Origin: Sphingomonas jejuensis
GTDB lineage: Bacteria; Pseudomonadota; Alphaproteobacteria; Sphingomonadales; Sphingomonadaceae
Assembly (NCBI RefSeq): GCF_011927695.1
Contig: NZ_JAATJE010000001.1
Coordinates: forward strand, 372,001 to 436,000
Length of the DNA stretch: 64,000 nt
Reading direction: 5' to 3'
Under the pieces are notes generated by a model, which did not search any database, was not told the origin of the DNA, and was given only the letters and a program-made list of their open reading frames with translations. The translations under genes and the position numbers were made by a program. This document shows, one piece after another, positions 43,633 through 52,721 of the stretch. Position 1 is the first letter of the stretch. Each line of letters opens with the position of its first letter.

Positions 43633-45984
43633 GTGAATCGATTGGGTACGGCCGCGCGCCGGATCGCCGCGGCCATGGGCGCGCATGGGCGCTTCAACTC
43701 CCGGCCGCTGCTTGCCGCCACCTCGCTGCTCGCCTTGGTCGGTGTCGGGTCGCTCGCACAGGCGCAGGCGCCGGAGCTTGCACCCGCGTCCCCGTCGATC
43801 ACTGCCGTCTCCTCCGACGAGGCCTGGGCCCGCGCCGACGAGATCGCCGGGCGCATGACGCGCGAGGAAAAGCTGCGCTACGTCTTCGGCTATTTCCCGC
43901 CCATGTCGGCGGACAAGCCGGCCGACATGATCCCGTCCGCCGGCTATGTCCCCGGCACGCCCCGCCTCAACGTGCCGACGCTGCGGGAAAGCGACGCCAG
44001 CCTGGGCGTCGCCAACCAGGTCGAACAGCGCCGCGGAGACGTCGCCACCGCGCTCCCGTCCAGCCTCGCGCTCGCCGCCAGCTTCAGCCCGGAACTCGCC
44101 TATCAGGGCGGCGCGATGATCGGGTCGGAAGCGCGCGCCAAGACCTTCAACGTTCTCCTGGCGGGCGGCATCAACCTCACCCGCGATCCCTGGGGCGGCC
44201 GGACCTTCGAATATCTGGGGGAGGATCCGCTGGTCTCCGGCATCCTCGGCGGGGAATCGATCCGCGGCGTGCAATCGAACGGCATTGTGTCGACGGTGAA
44301 GCACATGGCGCTGAACTCGCAGGAGACCGGCCGAGCGATCGTCGACGCCCGCATCGGCGAGGCGGCGCTTCGCGAAAGCGACTTGCTCGCCTTCCAGATC
44401 GCGATCGAGCGCGGCCAGCCCGGCTCCGTCATGTGCGCCTACAACAAGGTGAACGGCGACTGGAGCTGCGAGAACGACTTTCTCCTGAACCGCGTCCTCA
44501 AGAGCGACTGGGGTTACCGCGGCTGGGTGATGTCGGACTGGGGCGGCGTTCATTCGACCGTGAAGGCCGCCAACGCCGGTCTCGACCAGCAGTCGGGGCG
44601 AGAGCTCGACACCGCGATGTTCTTCGGCGATCCGCTGGAGGAGGCGGTGGAGGCCGGCACCGTTCCCGAGGCGCGTCTGCACGACATGGTGCGCCGCATC
44701 CTGTTCGGCGTCATCTCCTCGGGGCTGATGGATCGCCCCACGCCCGCATCCGCGCAGCCGATCGACTATGCCGCCAATGCGGAGGTCGCGCAGCGCGTGG
44801 CGGAGGCCGGCATCGTTCTCCTGAAGAATGACGGCGGCGTGCTCCCCTTCGCCAAGACCGCGCGCAAGGTGGTGCTGATCGGCGGGCGCGCGGATGTCGG
44901 CGTGCTGTCGGGCGGCGGCTCGTCGCAGGTCCGCTCGGTCGGCGGCGCGCCTGTCGAAATCCCGCTGACAGAGGGCGCGGCCGCGTCCTTCGCGCGCGTC
45001 ACCTGGCATGCCTCCTCGCCGCTGAACGCGATCCGCGCGCTCCTGCCCGATGCGGACGTCAGCTATGTCGACGGCAGCGATCCCGCCGCCGCCGCCGCCG
45101 CGGCGCGCGACGCCGATCTCGCCGTCTTGTTCGCGACGCAGTGGCGCAGCGAAGCGCAGGACATCTATTCGCTCGCACTCCCCGACAATCAGGACGCGCT
45201 GATCGATGCGGTTGCCGCCGCCAACCGCCGCACGGTGGTGGTCATGGAATCCGGCGGCCCCGTGCTGATGCCGTGGATCGACCGCGTGCCGGCCGTGCTC
45301 CAGGCCTGGTATCCCGGGCAGCGCGGCGGGGAGGCGATCGCCCGCATCCTGTTCGGCGACGTCAATCCGTCCGGCCACATGCCGATGACCTTCCTGAAGG
45401 ACGCGTCGCAGACGCCGCGCCCCGATGTTCCCGGCCTTGACGAGCTGCGCGCCGCCGAAGCGCGCCGGTCGGCGGGCGACACCGCCAATTACGGGCAGAG
45501 CGGCGGGGTGCGCGACTTCTCCGTCACCTACACCGAAGGCGCCGATGTCGGGTACCGATGGTTCGACAAGCAGGGCCTTTCCCCGCTGTTCGCCTTTGGC
45601 CACGGCCTCTCCTACACGCGCTTTTCCTACAGCGACCTTCGGATCGTTCCGGGCGACAACCTGGCCGTCACCTTCACCGTCACCAACACCGGCCGCGTTG
45701 CCGGTGCAGACGTGCCGCAGGTCTATGCCCGCGCCGGTCGCCGCGACGGACCGTCGCTCCGCCTCGTCGGCTTCCAGCGCGTCGAGCTCGCGCCGGGCGA
45801 AAGCCGGCAGGTATCGGTCACCATCGACCCGCGCATCCTTGCCGACTACGACCCCGCGCAGCCCGGCTGGCACATCGCCGCCGGCGACTATCCGGTGATC
45901 GTGGCGGAAAGCGCGGCCCAGGCGGATCTCGCGGCCGGCCTCACCGCCACCGCGCGGCTCGCCGACCGGCGTCTGCGGCCATGA
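43633..45984 (+). CDS. Glycoside hydrolase family 3 beta-glucosidase-type enzyme, exported
   Basis: This 783-residue enzyme should release terminal beta-linked glucose or a related sugar in the periplasm. The start is GTG 43633 with GGGGAG upstream; a signal peptide (PLLAATSLLALVGVGSLAQA) follows a basic leader. The GH3 domain shows DPWGGRTFEYLGEDP, STVKHMALNSQE and MSDWGGVHST, with nucleophile Asp302. The C-terminal domain and fibronectin-like end are DVGYRWFDKQGLSPLFAFG and VTNTGRVAGADVPQVYAR. It overlaps the GH30 gene by four bases. Linkage cannot be fixed from sequence; beta-1,3 or beta-1,6 glucan is plausible with GH30. Confidence 0.93.
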   Translation: MNRLGTAARRIAAAMGAHGRFNSRPLLAATSLLALVGVGSLAQAQAPELAPASPSITAVSSDEAWARADEIAGRMTREEKLRYVFGYFPPMSADKPADMIPSAGYVPGTPRLNVPTLRESDASLGVANQVEQRRGDVATALPSSLALAASFSPELAYQGGAMIGSEARAKTFNVLLAGGINLTRDPWGGRTFEYLGEDPLVSGILGGESIRGVQSNGIVSTVKHMALNSQETGRAIVDARIGEAALRESDLLAFQIAIERGQPGSVMCAYNKVNGDWSCENDFLLNRVLKSDWGYRGWVMSDWGGVHSTVKAANAGLDQQSGRELDTAMFFGDPLEEAVEAGTVPEARLHDMVRRILFGVISSGLMDRPTPASAQPIDYAANAEVAQRVAEAGIVLLKNDGGVLPFAKTARKVVLIGGRADVGVLSGGGSSQVRSVGGAPVEIPLTEGAAASFARVTWHASSPLNAIRALLPDADVSYVDGSDPAAAAAAARDADLAVLFATQWRSEAQDIYSLALPDNQDALIDAVAAANRRTVVVMESGGPVLMPWIDRVPAVLQAWYPGQRGGEAIARILFGDVNPSGHMPMTFLKDASQTPRPDVPGLDELRAAEARRSAGDTANYGQSGGVRDFSVTYTEGADVGYRWFDKQGLSPLFAFGHGLSYTRFSYSDLRIVPGDNLAVTFTVTNTGRVAGADVPQVYARAGRRDGPSLRLVGFQRVELAPGESRQVSVTIDPRILADYDPAQPGWHIAAGDYPVIVAESAAQADLAAGLTATARLADRRLRP

Positions 45985-47387
45985 TCCGCACGATTGCCGC
46001 TGCCTTGGCGGCCCTGTCGCTTGCCGGCTGCGCCACGCCCGCCCTCCGGTCCGCCGCCCAGCCGGTGACGGCCGTCGTCACCAGCGCCGACGGCGCCCAG
46101 CGGCTGTCGCCCCAGCCCGTTGCGGCGACCCCCGAAACGACGGCGCTGCGCATCACCGTTGATCCTGACACCCGCCATCAGACGATGGTCGGCTTCGGCG
46201 CCTCGATCACCGATGCCTCCGCGATCCTGATCGACGCGCTCCCGCAGGACCGCCGCGACGCGCTCATTCGCGAACTGTTCGGGCGCGGGGAGGGCGGCCT
46301 CGGCCTCGATTTTACCCGGCTGACGATCGGCGCATCCGACTTCTCGCCGACCCACTACAGCTTCGACGACATGCCGGCAGGGGAGCGGGATTCCGATCTT
46401 CGCCGCTTCTCGATCAATCCCAATCGCGCGGACGTCCTGCCCGTCCTGAAGTCCGCCCTGGCGGTGAACCCCGACCTTGTCGTCATGGCGAGCCCCTGGA
46501 GCCCGCCCGGCTGGATGAAGACCAGCGACTCGATGATCGGCGGAACGCTTCGCCCGGACGCCTACGACGTCTATGCGCGCTACTTCGCCCGCTACCTCCA
46601 GGCCTATCGGGCGGAAGGGGTCGCGATCCGCTACCTTACGATCCAGAACGAGCCCGATTTCTCCCCAACCGACTATCCGGGCATGAAGTGGCCGGCCGTC
46701 GACCGCGCCCGCTTCGTCGGCCAGCACCTCGGTCCGCTCCTGGAGCGCGAAGGTCTCGCCACCCGCATCCTCGACTGGGACCATAACTGGGATCAGCCGG
46801 AACAGCCGCTGACCGTGCTGCGCGATCCGGCGGCGACCCGCTACGTCGCCGGCACGGCATGGCATTGCTACGCCGGCAACGTGTCGGCCCAGACCCCCGT
46901 GCACGAGGCCTTTCCGGACCGCGAGACCTTCTTCACCGAATGTTCGGGCGGGGAATGGCGGCCGGGCTGGGCCACCGGGCTCTCGGATGCGGTCGGCCTG
47001 ATGATCGACACCACGCGCGGCTGGGCGAAGGGCGTTCTCCTGTGGAACCTCGCGCTTGATCCGCGCAACGGCCCGCAGCTTGGCGGCTGCCGCACCTGCC
47101 GCGGCGTGGTCCGCATCGATCCCGCGACCGGCGCTGTGGAGCGGGAGGTGGACTATTACGCGCTCGGCCACCTCAGCCGTTTCGTCCGGCCCGGCGCCCA
47201 CCGCATCGGCTCGACCAGCGGGGAGGCAGGGGTGAAGACCGTGGCGTTCCGCAATGCCGACAACGGGTCGCTCGTCCTTCTCGCCTTCAACGGTGCGGAG
47301 GAGCCGCGACCGCTCCGCATCGAGGCGCCCGGACGCAGCTTCGGCTTCACGCTCGCACCCGGATCGGCCGCCACCTTCGCCTGGTGA
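45981..47387 (+). CDS. Glycoside hydrolase family 30 (glucosylceramidase / beta-1,6-glucanase type), lipoprotein
   Basis: This 468-residue enzyme carries a lipobox (AALSLAGC). The TIM barrel shows VGFGASITDASAILI, MASPWSPPGWMKTS, acid/base Glu224 in TIQNEPD and nucleophile Glu320 in FFTECSGG. A C-terminal beta domain ends in FGFTLAPGSAATFAW. GH30 members of this type cut glucosylceramide or beta-1,6-glucan. With the GH3 enzyme and TonB receptor it makes a small utilisation locus for a beta-glucan or glucolipid. The ATG is coupled to the GH3 stop. Confidence 0.9.
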   Translation: MIRTIAAALAALSLAGCATPALRSAAQPVTAVVTSADGAQRLSPQPVAATPETTALRITVDPDTRHQTMVGFGASITDASAILIDALPQDRRDALIRELFGRGEGGLGLDFTRLTIGASDFSPTHYSFDDMPAGERDSDLRRFSINPNRADVLPVLKSALAVNPDLVVMASPWSPPGWMKTSDSMIGGTLRPDAYDVYARYFARYLQAYRAEGVAIRYLTIQNEPDFSPTDYPGMKWPAVDRARFVGQHLGPLLEREGLATRILDWDHNWDQPEQPLTVLRDPAATRYVAGTAWHCYAGNVSAQTPVHEAFPDRETFFTECSGGEWRPGWATGLSDAVGLMIDTTRGWAKGVLLWNLALDPRNGPQLGGCRTCRGVVRIDPATGAVEREVDYYALGHLSRFVRPGAHRIGSTSGEAGVKTVAFRNADNGSLVLLAFNGAEEPRPLRIEAPGRSFGFTLAPGSAATFAW

Positions 47388-47393
47388 CCGCAC

Positions 47394-47423
47394 GACCGGC
47401 CTTGCACCCGCGCAAGGCCGGTC
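47394..47423 (+). terminator. Hairpin after the GH30 gene
   Basis: GACCGGCCTTGC (47394-47405) and GCAAGGCCGGTC (47412-47423) form a perfect 12-bp stem with a six-base loop, seven bases after the stop. There is no T run, so it is a probable but not classical terminator. It also lies just before the response-regulator start. Confidence 0.6.
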
Positions 47424-47436
47424 ATAGTCCCGGCAA

Positions 47437-48135
47437 ATGATCGTGCTGGTGGAAGACGATCCCGCGCTGCGCACGCTGACCTCCCGCGCACTTCGGGAAA
47501 ACGGCTACGAGGTGCGCCCCTGCGCGGGCGCGCCCGAGATGTGGGAGGCGCTTGCCGACGGCACGGCGGAGCTTGTGCTGCTCGACATCATGCTGCCGGG
47601 GACGAGCGGTATCGACCTGTGCCGGCGCATCCGCCAGACCTCCGCCGTCCCGATCATCTTCATTAGCGCCAAGGGCAGCGAGGTGGACCGCGTCATCGGG
47701 CTGGAGCTCGGCGCCGACGATTATCTCCCCAAGCCGTTCGGCACGCGCGAGCTGCTGGCGCGCATCCGCGCCGTCCGCCGCCGGTTCGAGGCAGGCGCGA
47801 TCGCCAGCGAGCCGAGCCTCAAGGTCTACCGGTTCGAGGACTGGGTGGCCGACGTTCCCCGGCGGGAACTGCGCTCGCCCACCGGCGCCGTGGTCGAGCT
47901 GACGGGCGCCGAGTTCGATCTTCTGGTGGTCCTCCTCGACCATGCGCAGCGCGTCATCGCGCGCGAACGCCTGATCGAGCTTGCGCGCAGCCGTCCCGGC
48001 GATGCGTCCGACCGCAGCGTCGACGTCCTCATCAGCCGGCTTCGGCGCAAGCTCTCCACCGTGGACAAGCCCGCGCCGATCGTCACCGTGCGCGGCGTCG
48101 GCTACATCCTGAACGTGCCCGTGACGCGCGAGTGA
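47437..48135 (+). CDS. OmpR-family response regulator
   Basis: This 232-residue regulator has a receiver with acidic residues VEDD, phosphorylation site Asp50 in LLLDIMLPG and Lys in LPKPFG, then a winged-helix DNA-binding domain (TGAEFDLLVVLLDHAQRVI, SDRSVDVLISRLRRKL). Its stop overlaps the GTG of the histidine kinase gene, making a standard two-component pair. The output is unknown. The nearest downstream targets could be the SulP/carbonic-anhydrase unit, but no link is shown. Confidence 0.94.
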   Translation: MIVLVEDDPALRTLTSRALRENGYEVRPCAGAPEMWEALADGTAELVLLDIMLPGTSGIDLCRRIRQTSAVPIIFISAKGSEVDRVIGLELGADDYLPKPFGTRELLARIRAVRRRFEAGAIASEPSLKVYRFEDWVADVPRRELRSPTGAVVELTGAEFDLLVVLLDHAQRVIARERLIELARSRPGDASDRSVDVLISRLRRKLSTVDKPAPIVTVRGVGYILNVPVTRE

Positions 48136-49454
48136 TCGGGTCGGGCCTGCAACGCTTCGGCCTGATCGGCCGGCTGGTCGCCATCCTGCTCGTCACCCTG
48201 GTCGTCGAATTCGGCGTCAGCACCTATCTCTACGAACGCGCGACCGAATTCTCCGTCCGCGACGACGAGGCGCGGCGCCTGGCCGAACATCTCGTCATCT
48301 CCCGCCGCATCGTGACGGAGGCGAGCCCCGCCGAGCGCCAGGCGATGTCGCGCGAACTGACCACCGACCGCTATCTCGTCCGCTGGAGCGACGCCGCGCC
48401 CACCATCCCCGCGACGGGGGCCGAGCCCGACCGGATGCGCGCGCAGATCCTCGCCTGGGAACCCAGCCTCGACCGCACCGGCCTTCGTGTCGCGCTGCTG
48501 TCGCCCGGCGGCGCCTCCGTGATCGCCGGCGCGCTGCGGCTGGAGGACAGCAGCTGGCTTTATTTCCGCACGCTCGATCCGGTGCGCCGCGTCGGCTTCG
48601 CCTATGAGCGGGTGCTGGCGACGCTGCTCCCCGCCCTGGTCCTGATGGTCCTGGGCGGCATCCTGATCCGGCAGACGCTGCAGCCGGTCCGCGCGCTCAC
48701 CCGCGCCGTTGAACGCTTCGGCCCGTCGCTCGACAAGAGCCTGCCGCATGTCGAGGAAGCCGGCACCGGCGACGTCCGCCGGCTCATCTCCGCCTTCAAC
48801 GCCATGCAGGCGCGGATCGGCCGGCTGATCGACGAGCGCATGGTCGCGCTCGCCGCCGTCAGCCACGATCTCCGCACGCCCATGGCGCGGCTGCGGCTGC
48901 GTGCCGACGCCATCGGCGACGACGGCTTGCGGAGCGAGGTGGAGGCCGATCTTGCCGGCATGGAGGCCATGGTCACCTCCCTGCTCGCCTATTTGGGCGG
49001 GGAGGGTGATCCGGAGACACCCCGGCTGATCGACGTGGCGGTGCTCTGCGCCAGCGTCATCGACGATGCGAGCGACCATGGCTTTCCGGCCGTCTACCAG
49101 GGGCCGCCCCATGTCGAGCGCATGCTGCGGCCCTCGAGCTTCCGCCGCGCGATCGTCAACCTGGTCGAAAACGCGACCCATTATGGCGGCTCCGTCACGC
49201 TTCGCCTCCGCCATGCCGACGGCGAGACGCGGATCGAGATCGACGACGAAGGGCCCGGCATCCCGGAGGAGTCGCTCGCGGCCGTGCTGGAGCCGTTCGT
49301 GCGGCTCGATCGGGCGCGGCAGCGGGACACTGCCGGGTTCGGCCTTGGCCTGTCGATCGTGGTGAAGGCCGTCTCCGACGACGGCGGACAGTTCACGCTC
49401 GCCAACCGGGCCGAAGGCGGGCTGCGCGCCACCATCGTCCTGCCGGCGGCCTGA
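48132..49454 (+). CDS. Sensor histidine kinase, partner of the OmpR-type regulator
   Basis: This 440-residue membrane kinase has two transmembrane helices (LVAILLVTLVVEFGVS and VLATLLPALVLMVLGGIL) bracketing a periplasmic sensor of about 130 residues. A HAMP linker follows, then HisKA with His245 in AVSHDLRTPMARL, and HATPase with NLVENATHYGG, EGPGIPEE and GFGLGLSIV. The GTG start is coupled to the regulator stop (GTGA). The periplasmic part has no motif I can assign. Confidence 0.93.
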   Translation: MIGSGLQRFGLIGRLVAILLVTLVVEFGVSTYLYERATEFSVRDDEARRLAEHLVISRRIVTEASPAERQAMSRELTTDRYLVRWSDAAPTIPATGAEPDRMRAQILAWEPSLDRTGLRVALLSPGGASVIAGALRLEDSSWLYFRTLDPVRRVGFAYERVLATLLPALVLMVLGGILIRQTLQPVRALTRAVERFGPSLDKSLPHVEEAGTGDVRRLISAFNAMQARIGRLIDERMVALAAVSHDLRTPMARLRLRADAIGDDGLRSEVEADLAGMEAMVTSLLAYLGGEGDPETPRLIDVAVLCASVIDDASDHGFPAVYQGPPHVERMLRPSSFRRAIVNLVENATHYGGSVTLRLRHADGETRIEIDDEGPGIPEESLAAVLEPFVRLDRARQRDTAGFGLGLSIVVKAVSDDGGQFTLANRAEGGLRATIVLPAA

Positions 49455-49739
49455 GCAACGATTCGTTACAGTCCGAGCGGAGCCCGGAAAGACAGCGTTC
49501 GATAGGAAGGGCACATCCCCGACGTGGGATGGCTTCACCTGGCTGGAGCGACAGGGCTCCATCCGGCGGCGCCTGCCCCTCGAGCACAAGGCTTTCGTGA
49601 CCGGCCTCGCCATTCCCACCGCTCCGCTGGAACGGCCGAACCGGGTGACGATGCCGACGGGGATGCCGCGGGCCGCCCTTGCCGCGGCGCCGATGATCGT
49701 CGCGACCATGCTGCCGGGATCCGGTTTGAAAGGAATTGA
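49455..49739 (+). other. Intergenic stretch before the SulP gene
   Basis: These 285 bases hold no gene I can support. One frame stays open and ends in an ATGA overlap with the SulP start, but it has no credible start codon or ribosome site. AAAGGAATTGA at the end is the SulP ribosome site. I see no clear promoter. Confidence 0.5.
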
Positions 49740-51320
49740 ATGATCAAGGGACTGAGCCTGGCAGGCTGGAAGCAGGACCTGCCGTCATCCATCGTGGTGG
49801 CGCTGGTCGCGCTGCCGCTGTGTCTCGGCGTCGCCCTCGCCTCCGGCGCGCCGCTGTTCAGCGGTCTGATCGCCGGCATCGTCGGCGGCATCGTTGTCGG
49901 CACGCTGTCGTCGTCGCCGCTGTCGGTCAGCGGCCCGGCGGCCGGTCTCACCGTGATCGTCTTCGCGGCGATCGAGCGCCTGCCGAGCTACGAAGCCTTC
50001 CTTCTCGCCGTCGTCATTGCCGGCGTCATCCAGATCCTGTTTTCCTTTTCGAAGTCCGGCGTGCTGGCCGAATTCGTGCCGAGCTCGGTGATCACCGGCA
50101 TGCTCGCCGCCATCGGCCTCATCTTGATCCTGAAGCAGATCCCCCACGCGGTCGGCTATGACGGCGATCCGGAGGGCGATTTCGCCTTCATGCAGCCCGA
50201 TGGCCAGAACACGCTGTCGTCGCTCTGGTACAGCGTCACCAACTATCTGACGCCCGGCGCCGTCATCATCTCCGGCCTGTCGATCGCCTTTCTGTTCTGG
50301 TGGGATGCGGCGCGCCCGAAGGACGGCCCCTTGAAGCTGCTGCCCGGACCGCTGGTCGTCGTGGTCGGTGCCATCGCGTTGAACGCGCTGTTCGCGGTCG
50401 CGGCGCCCGGCCTTTACCTTCAGCCCAGCCACCTGGTGCAGGTGCCGATCGCCGACGGGATCAGCGGCTTCGTCGGCCTCTTCACGCTTCCCGACTTCGG
50501 TCAGGTCGGCAACATGGCGGTCTGGTCGACGGCGCTGACGCTGGCAATCGTCGCCAGCCTTGAATCGCTCCTGTCGGTAAAGGCGGTGGACGAACTCGAT
50601 CCGCAACGCCGCACTACGGACAAGAACCGGGAACTGTTCGCCCAGGGCGGCGGCAACCTCGTCTCGGGCATGATCGGCGGCCTGCCGGTCACCTCCGTGA
50701 TCGTGCGCTCGTCCGCCAACGTCGATTCCGGCGCCAGCAGCAAGCTGTCGACCATCCTTCACGGCAGCTGGCTGTTGCTCAGCGTCCTCCTCATCCCGTT
50801 CGTCCTCAACCTCATTCCGCTCGCCGCGCTGGCTGCGGTGCTGATCGCGACGGGCTACAAGCTGACCAAGCCGTCCTTGTTCACGAAGCGCTGGAAGCAG
50901 GGAATGACGCAGTTCGTGCCCTTCGTGGTCACGATCACCGCGATCATGTTCACCGATCTCCTGATCGGCATCGTGATCGGCCTGGCCGTCGGCTTCGTGT
51001 TCGTGGTCGCCCGCAACTTCCGCTCGGCGGTGGTCACGGTGGAGGACGGCAAGGGCAACTACATGATCCGCGCCCGCCGCAACCTCTACTTCATTCACAA
51101 GTACGAGCTGCAGCGGGAACTGGGCCGTGTCGAGGATGGCGCATCGGTGCTGATCGACCTGTCGGCCACCTCCTATGTCGACCTCGACAACATCGACATC
51201 ATCAATGCCTTCGTTCGCGGCGCGTCCTTCCGGAACATCCGGGTGATGGTGCGCGGCGACATTGCGGAGCGTTCGGCTCCGCTCATCAACGCCGACAGGC
51301 GGGAACTGGTGCACGCATGA
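49740..51320 (+). CDS. SulP-family anion transporter (bicarbonate or sulfate)
   Basis: This 526-residue transporter has 10-12 hydrophobic segments, beginning LPSSIVVALVALPLCLGVAL, with the SulP signature region SGPAAGLTVIVFAAIE and QGGGNLVSGMIGGLPVTSVI. A STAS domain is at the C-terminus (ASVLIDLSATSYVDLDNIDI). The gene overlaps the carbonic anhydrase gene by ATGA, and that pairing suggests bicarbonate is the anion. Sulfate remains possible from family alone. AAAGGAATTGA gives a good ribosome site for ATG 49740. Confidence 0.9.
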   Translation: MIKGLSLAGWKQDLPSSIVVALVALPLCLGVALASGAPLFSGLIAGIVGGIVVGTLSSSPLSVSGPAAGLTVIVFAAIERLPSYEAFLLAVVIAGVIQILFSFSKSGVLAEFVPSSVITGMLAAIGLILILKQIPHAVGYDGDPEGDFAFMQPDGQNTLSSLWYSVTNYLTPGAVIISGLSIAFLFWWDAARPKDGPLKLLPGPLVVVVGAIALNALFAVAAPGLYLQPSHLVQVPIADGISGFVGLFTLPDFGQVGNMAVWSTALTLAIVASLESLLSVKAVDELDPQRRTTDKNRELFAQGGGNLVSGMIGGLPVTSVIVRSSANVDSGASSKLSTILHGSWLLLSVLLIPFVLNLIPLAALAAVLIATGYKLTKPSLFTKRWKQGMTQFVPFVVTITAIMFTDLLIGIVIGLAVGFVFVVARNFRSAVVTVEDGKGNYMIRARRNLYFIHKYELQRELGRVEDGASVLIDLSATSYVDLDNIDIINAFVRGASFRNIRVMVRGDIAERSAPLINADRRELVHA

Positions 51321-51949
51321 ACGACGAAACACTCCTGCTCCTGGCCAATCGCGCCTGGGCCGCTCAACTGAAGGACGAACGGCCCGACTTCTTCGAACGG
51401 CAGGCGGCCGAGCAGAAGCCCAACTTCCTCTGGATCGGCTGTTCCGACAGCCGGGTCGCGCCCGACCAGATCACCAACTCGCCTCCCGGCGTGATGTCGA
51501 TCCACCGCAACGTCGCGAACCTCGTCTATGAAGAGGACGAGAACCTGATGGCGGTGCTGCAGGTCGCGCTCGAAAAGACAAAGGTGCGTCACATCATCCT
51601 GTGCGGCCATCTTGGCTGCGGCGGTGTCGAACATGGGCTGAAGCAGGATGCGGAAGGCGCGCTCGGTCACTGGGTCCGCTGTGTCGGCGACCTGGCGGAT
51701 CGCCACGCCGATGAGCTCCGCTCGCTGCCCGATGCGGAGCGGCTCGACCGGCTGGTGGAGCTCAACGTGCGCGAGCAGCTGGAGCGTCTGTCCCGCACGG
51801 CCGCCGTGCAGGCCGCCTTCCGCCGTGGCCAGCCGCTGACGCTGCATGGCTGGATCTACGATCTTCGCGACGGCACCCTCAATCCGCTGGCGGAGATCAG
51901 CGGCGCGCCTGAGCCCACAGTCCTGTCGGCGGAGGCGGTGCCCGCCTGA
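51317..51949 (+). CDS. can: Beta-class carbonic anhydrase
   Basis: This 210-residue zinc enzyme interconverts CO2 and bicarbonate. CSDSR at 42-46 holds zinc ligand Cys42 and the Asp/Arg dyad, and CGHLGC gives His98 and Cys101. Length and N-terminus fit the Can type. The gene is coupled to the SulP transporter, so the pair likely imports and interconverts inorganic carbon. An isolated pH role is also possible. Confidence 0.94.
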   Translation: MNDETLLLLANRAWAAQLKDERPDFFERQAAEQKPNFLWIGCSDSRVAPDQITNSPPGVMSIHRNVANLVYEEDENLMAVLQVALEKTKVRHIILCGHLGCGGVEHGLKQDAEGALGHWVRCVGDLADRHADELRSLPDAERLDRLVELNVREQLERLSRTAAVQAAFRRGQPLTLHGWIYDLRDGTLNPLAEISGAPEPTVLSAEAVPA

Positions 51950-52088
51950 CATGGCGGCGCCGGGGATCCTTGCCTGCCGCAAGGGTTTCCGGCGCCAAGT
52001 GCCTGATCTGCATCAGTTCTGCCCGATCCGGCCGGAACCCGGCCGGGGATAGCGCGCTCTTCGTCCTCACCTTGACGGAGTATGGACG

Positions 52089-52640
52089 ATGAAGGCGATG
52101 ATCCTTGCCGGCGCCGCGCTGACGATGCTCGCGACCACCCTGCCTGCCAGCGCATCGGTGCAGGCGGCCGCGCCGGCTACCGCACGCGCTGCCCCGTCGC
52201 CCCAGACCCCGACCACGGCGGCGGCCTTCGTGCCGATGGCGGGCGCGAGCGACCTGTACGAGATCCAGTCCTCCCAGCTCGCGCTCGAAAAGTCGCGCAA
52301 TGAGGACGTGCGTCGCTACGCGCAGATGATGATCACCCATCACCGCCAGACGACGGAGCAGGTGACGGCGGCCGCGCGCGAAGCCGGCCTCACCCCGCGG
52401 CCGCCCGTGCTCAACCCGGAACAGCGCGCCAATGTGGCGGCACTTCGTCGCCTCAGCGGCGCGGGCTTCGACCGCACCTACCTGACACAGCAGGTCCGCG
52501 CGCACGAACAGGCGCTGGCGCTCCACAGCACCTACGCCGATCGCGGCGATCAGCCGGCATTGCGCCGCGCTGCCGCCGGCGCGCGTCCGATCGTGCAGCA
52601 GCATCTGGACGAGGTCCGCACGCTCTCGCGCCAGCGCTGA
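52089..52640 (+). CDS. DUF4142-domain exported protein (ferritin-like fold)
   Basis: This 183-residue protein has a signal peptide (MKAMILAGAALTMLATTLPA) and then a helical domain with DLYEIQSSQLALEKSRNEDV, RRYAQMMITHHRQTTEQV and YLTQQVRAHEQALAL. These are the DUF4142 repeats, with His pairs that may bind metal. The Ala/Pro-rich linker after the signal is unstructured. Function is unknown; stress or envelope roles are reported for the family. GGAG precedes ATG 52089. A ten-bp hairpin follows the gene. Confidence 0.85.
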   Translation: MKAMILAGAALTMLATTLPASASVQAAAPATARAAPSPQTPTTAAAFVPMAGASDLYEIQSSQLALEKSRNEDVRRYAQMMITHHRQTTEQVTAAAREAGLTPRPPVLNPEQRANVAALRRLSGAGFDRTYLTQQVRAHEQALALHSTYADRGDQPALRRAAAGARPIVQQHLDEVRTLSRQR

Positions 52641-52653
52641 TCCCACGCCTCTC

Positions 52654-52679
52654 GCCGGCAGCCGCGTCAGGCTGCCGGC
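52654..52679. terminator. Hairpin between convergent DUF4142 and phosphoesterase genes
   Basis: GCCGGCAGCC (52654-52663) and GGCTGCCGGC (52670-52679) form a perfect ten-bp stem with a GCGTCA loop. It can serve both convergent units. No strong T run is present on either side. Confidence 0.6.
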
Positions 52680-52721
52680 GGCGGTGCCTGCCTGCTGGCG
52701 CGGGACCGGTGCTGCTCGCCT

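Noticed and set aside
42349-45873. Very long open frame on the minus strand opposite lacI and GH3
   Set aside because: It is antisense to two genes with clear domains and only reflects third-position GC bias. The same holds for long antisense frames at 37093-40251, 5302-7422 and 2790-4508.
49513-49743. Open frame ending in an ATGA overlap with the SulP gene
   Set aside because: No start codon with a ribosome site was found, and the residues do not resemble a known family.
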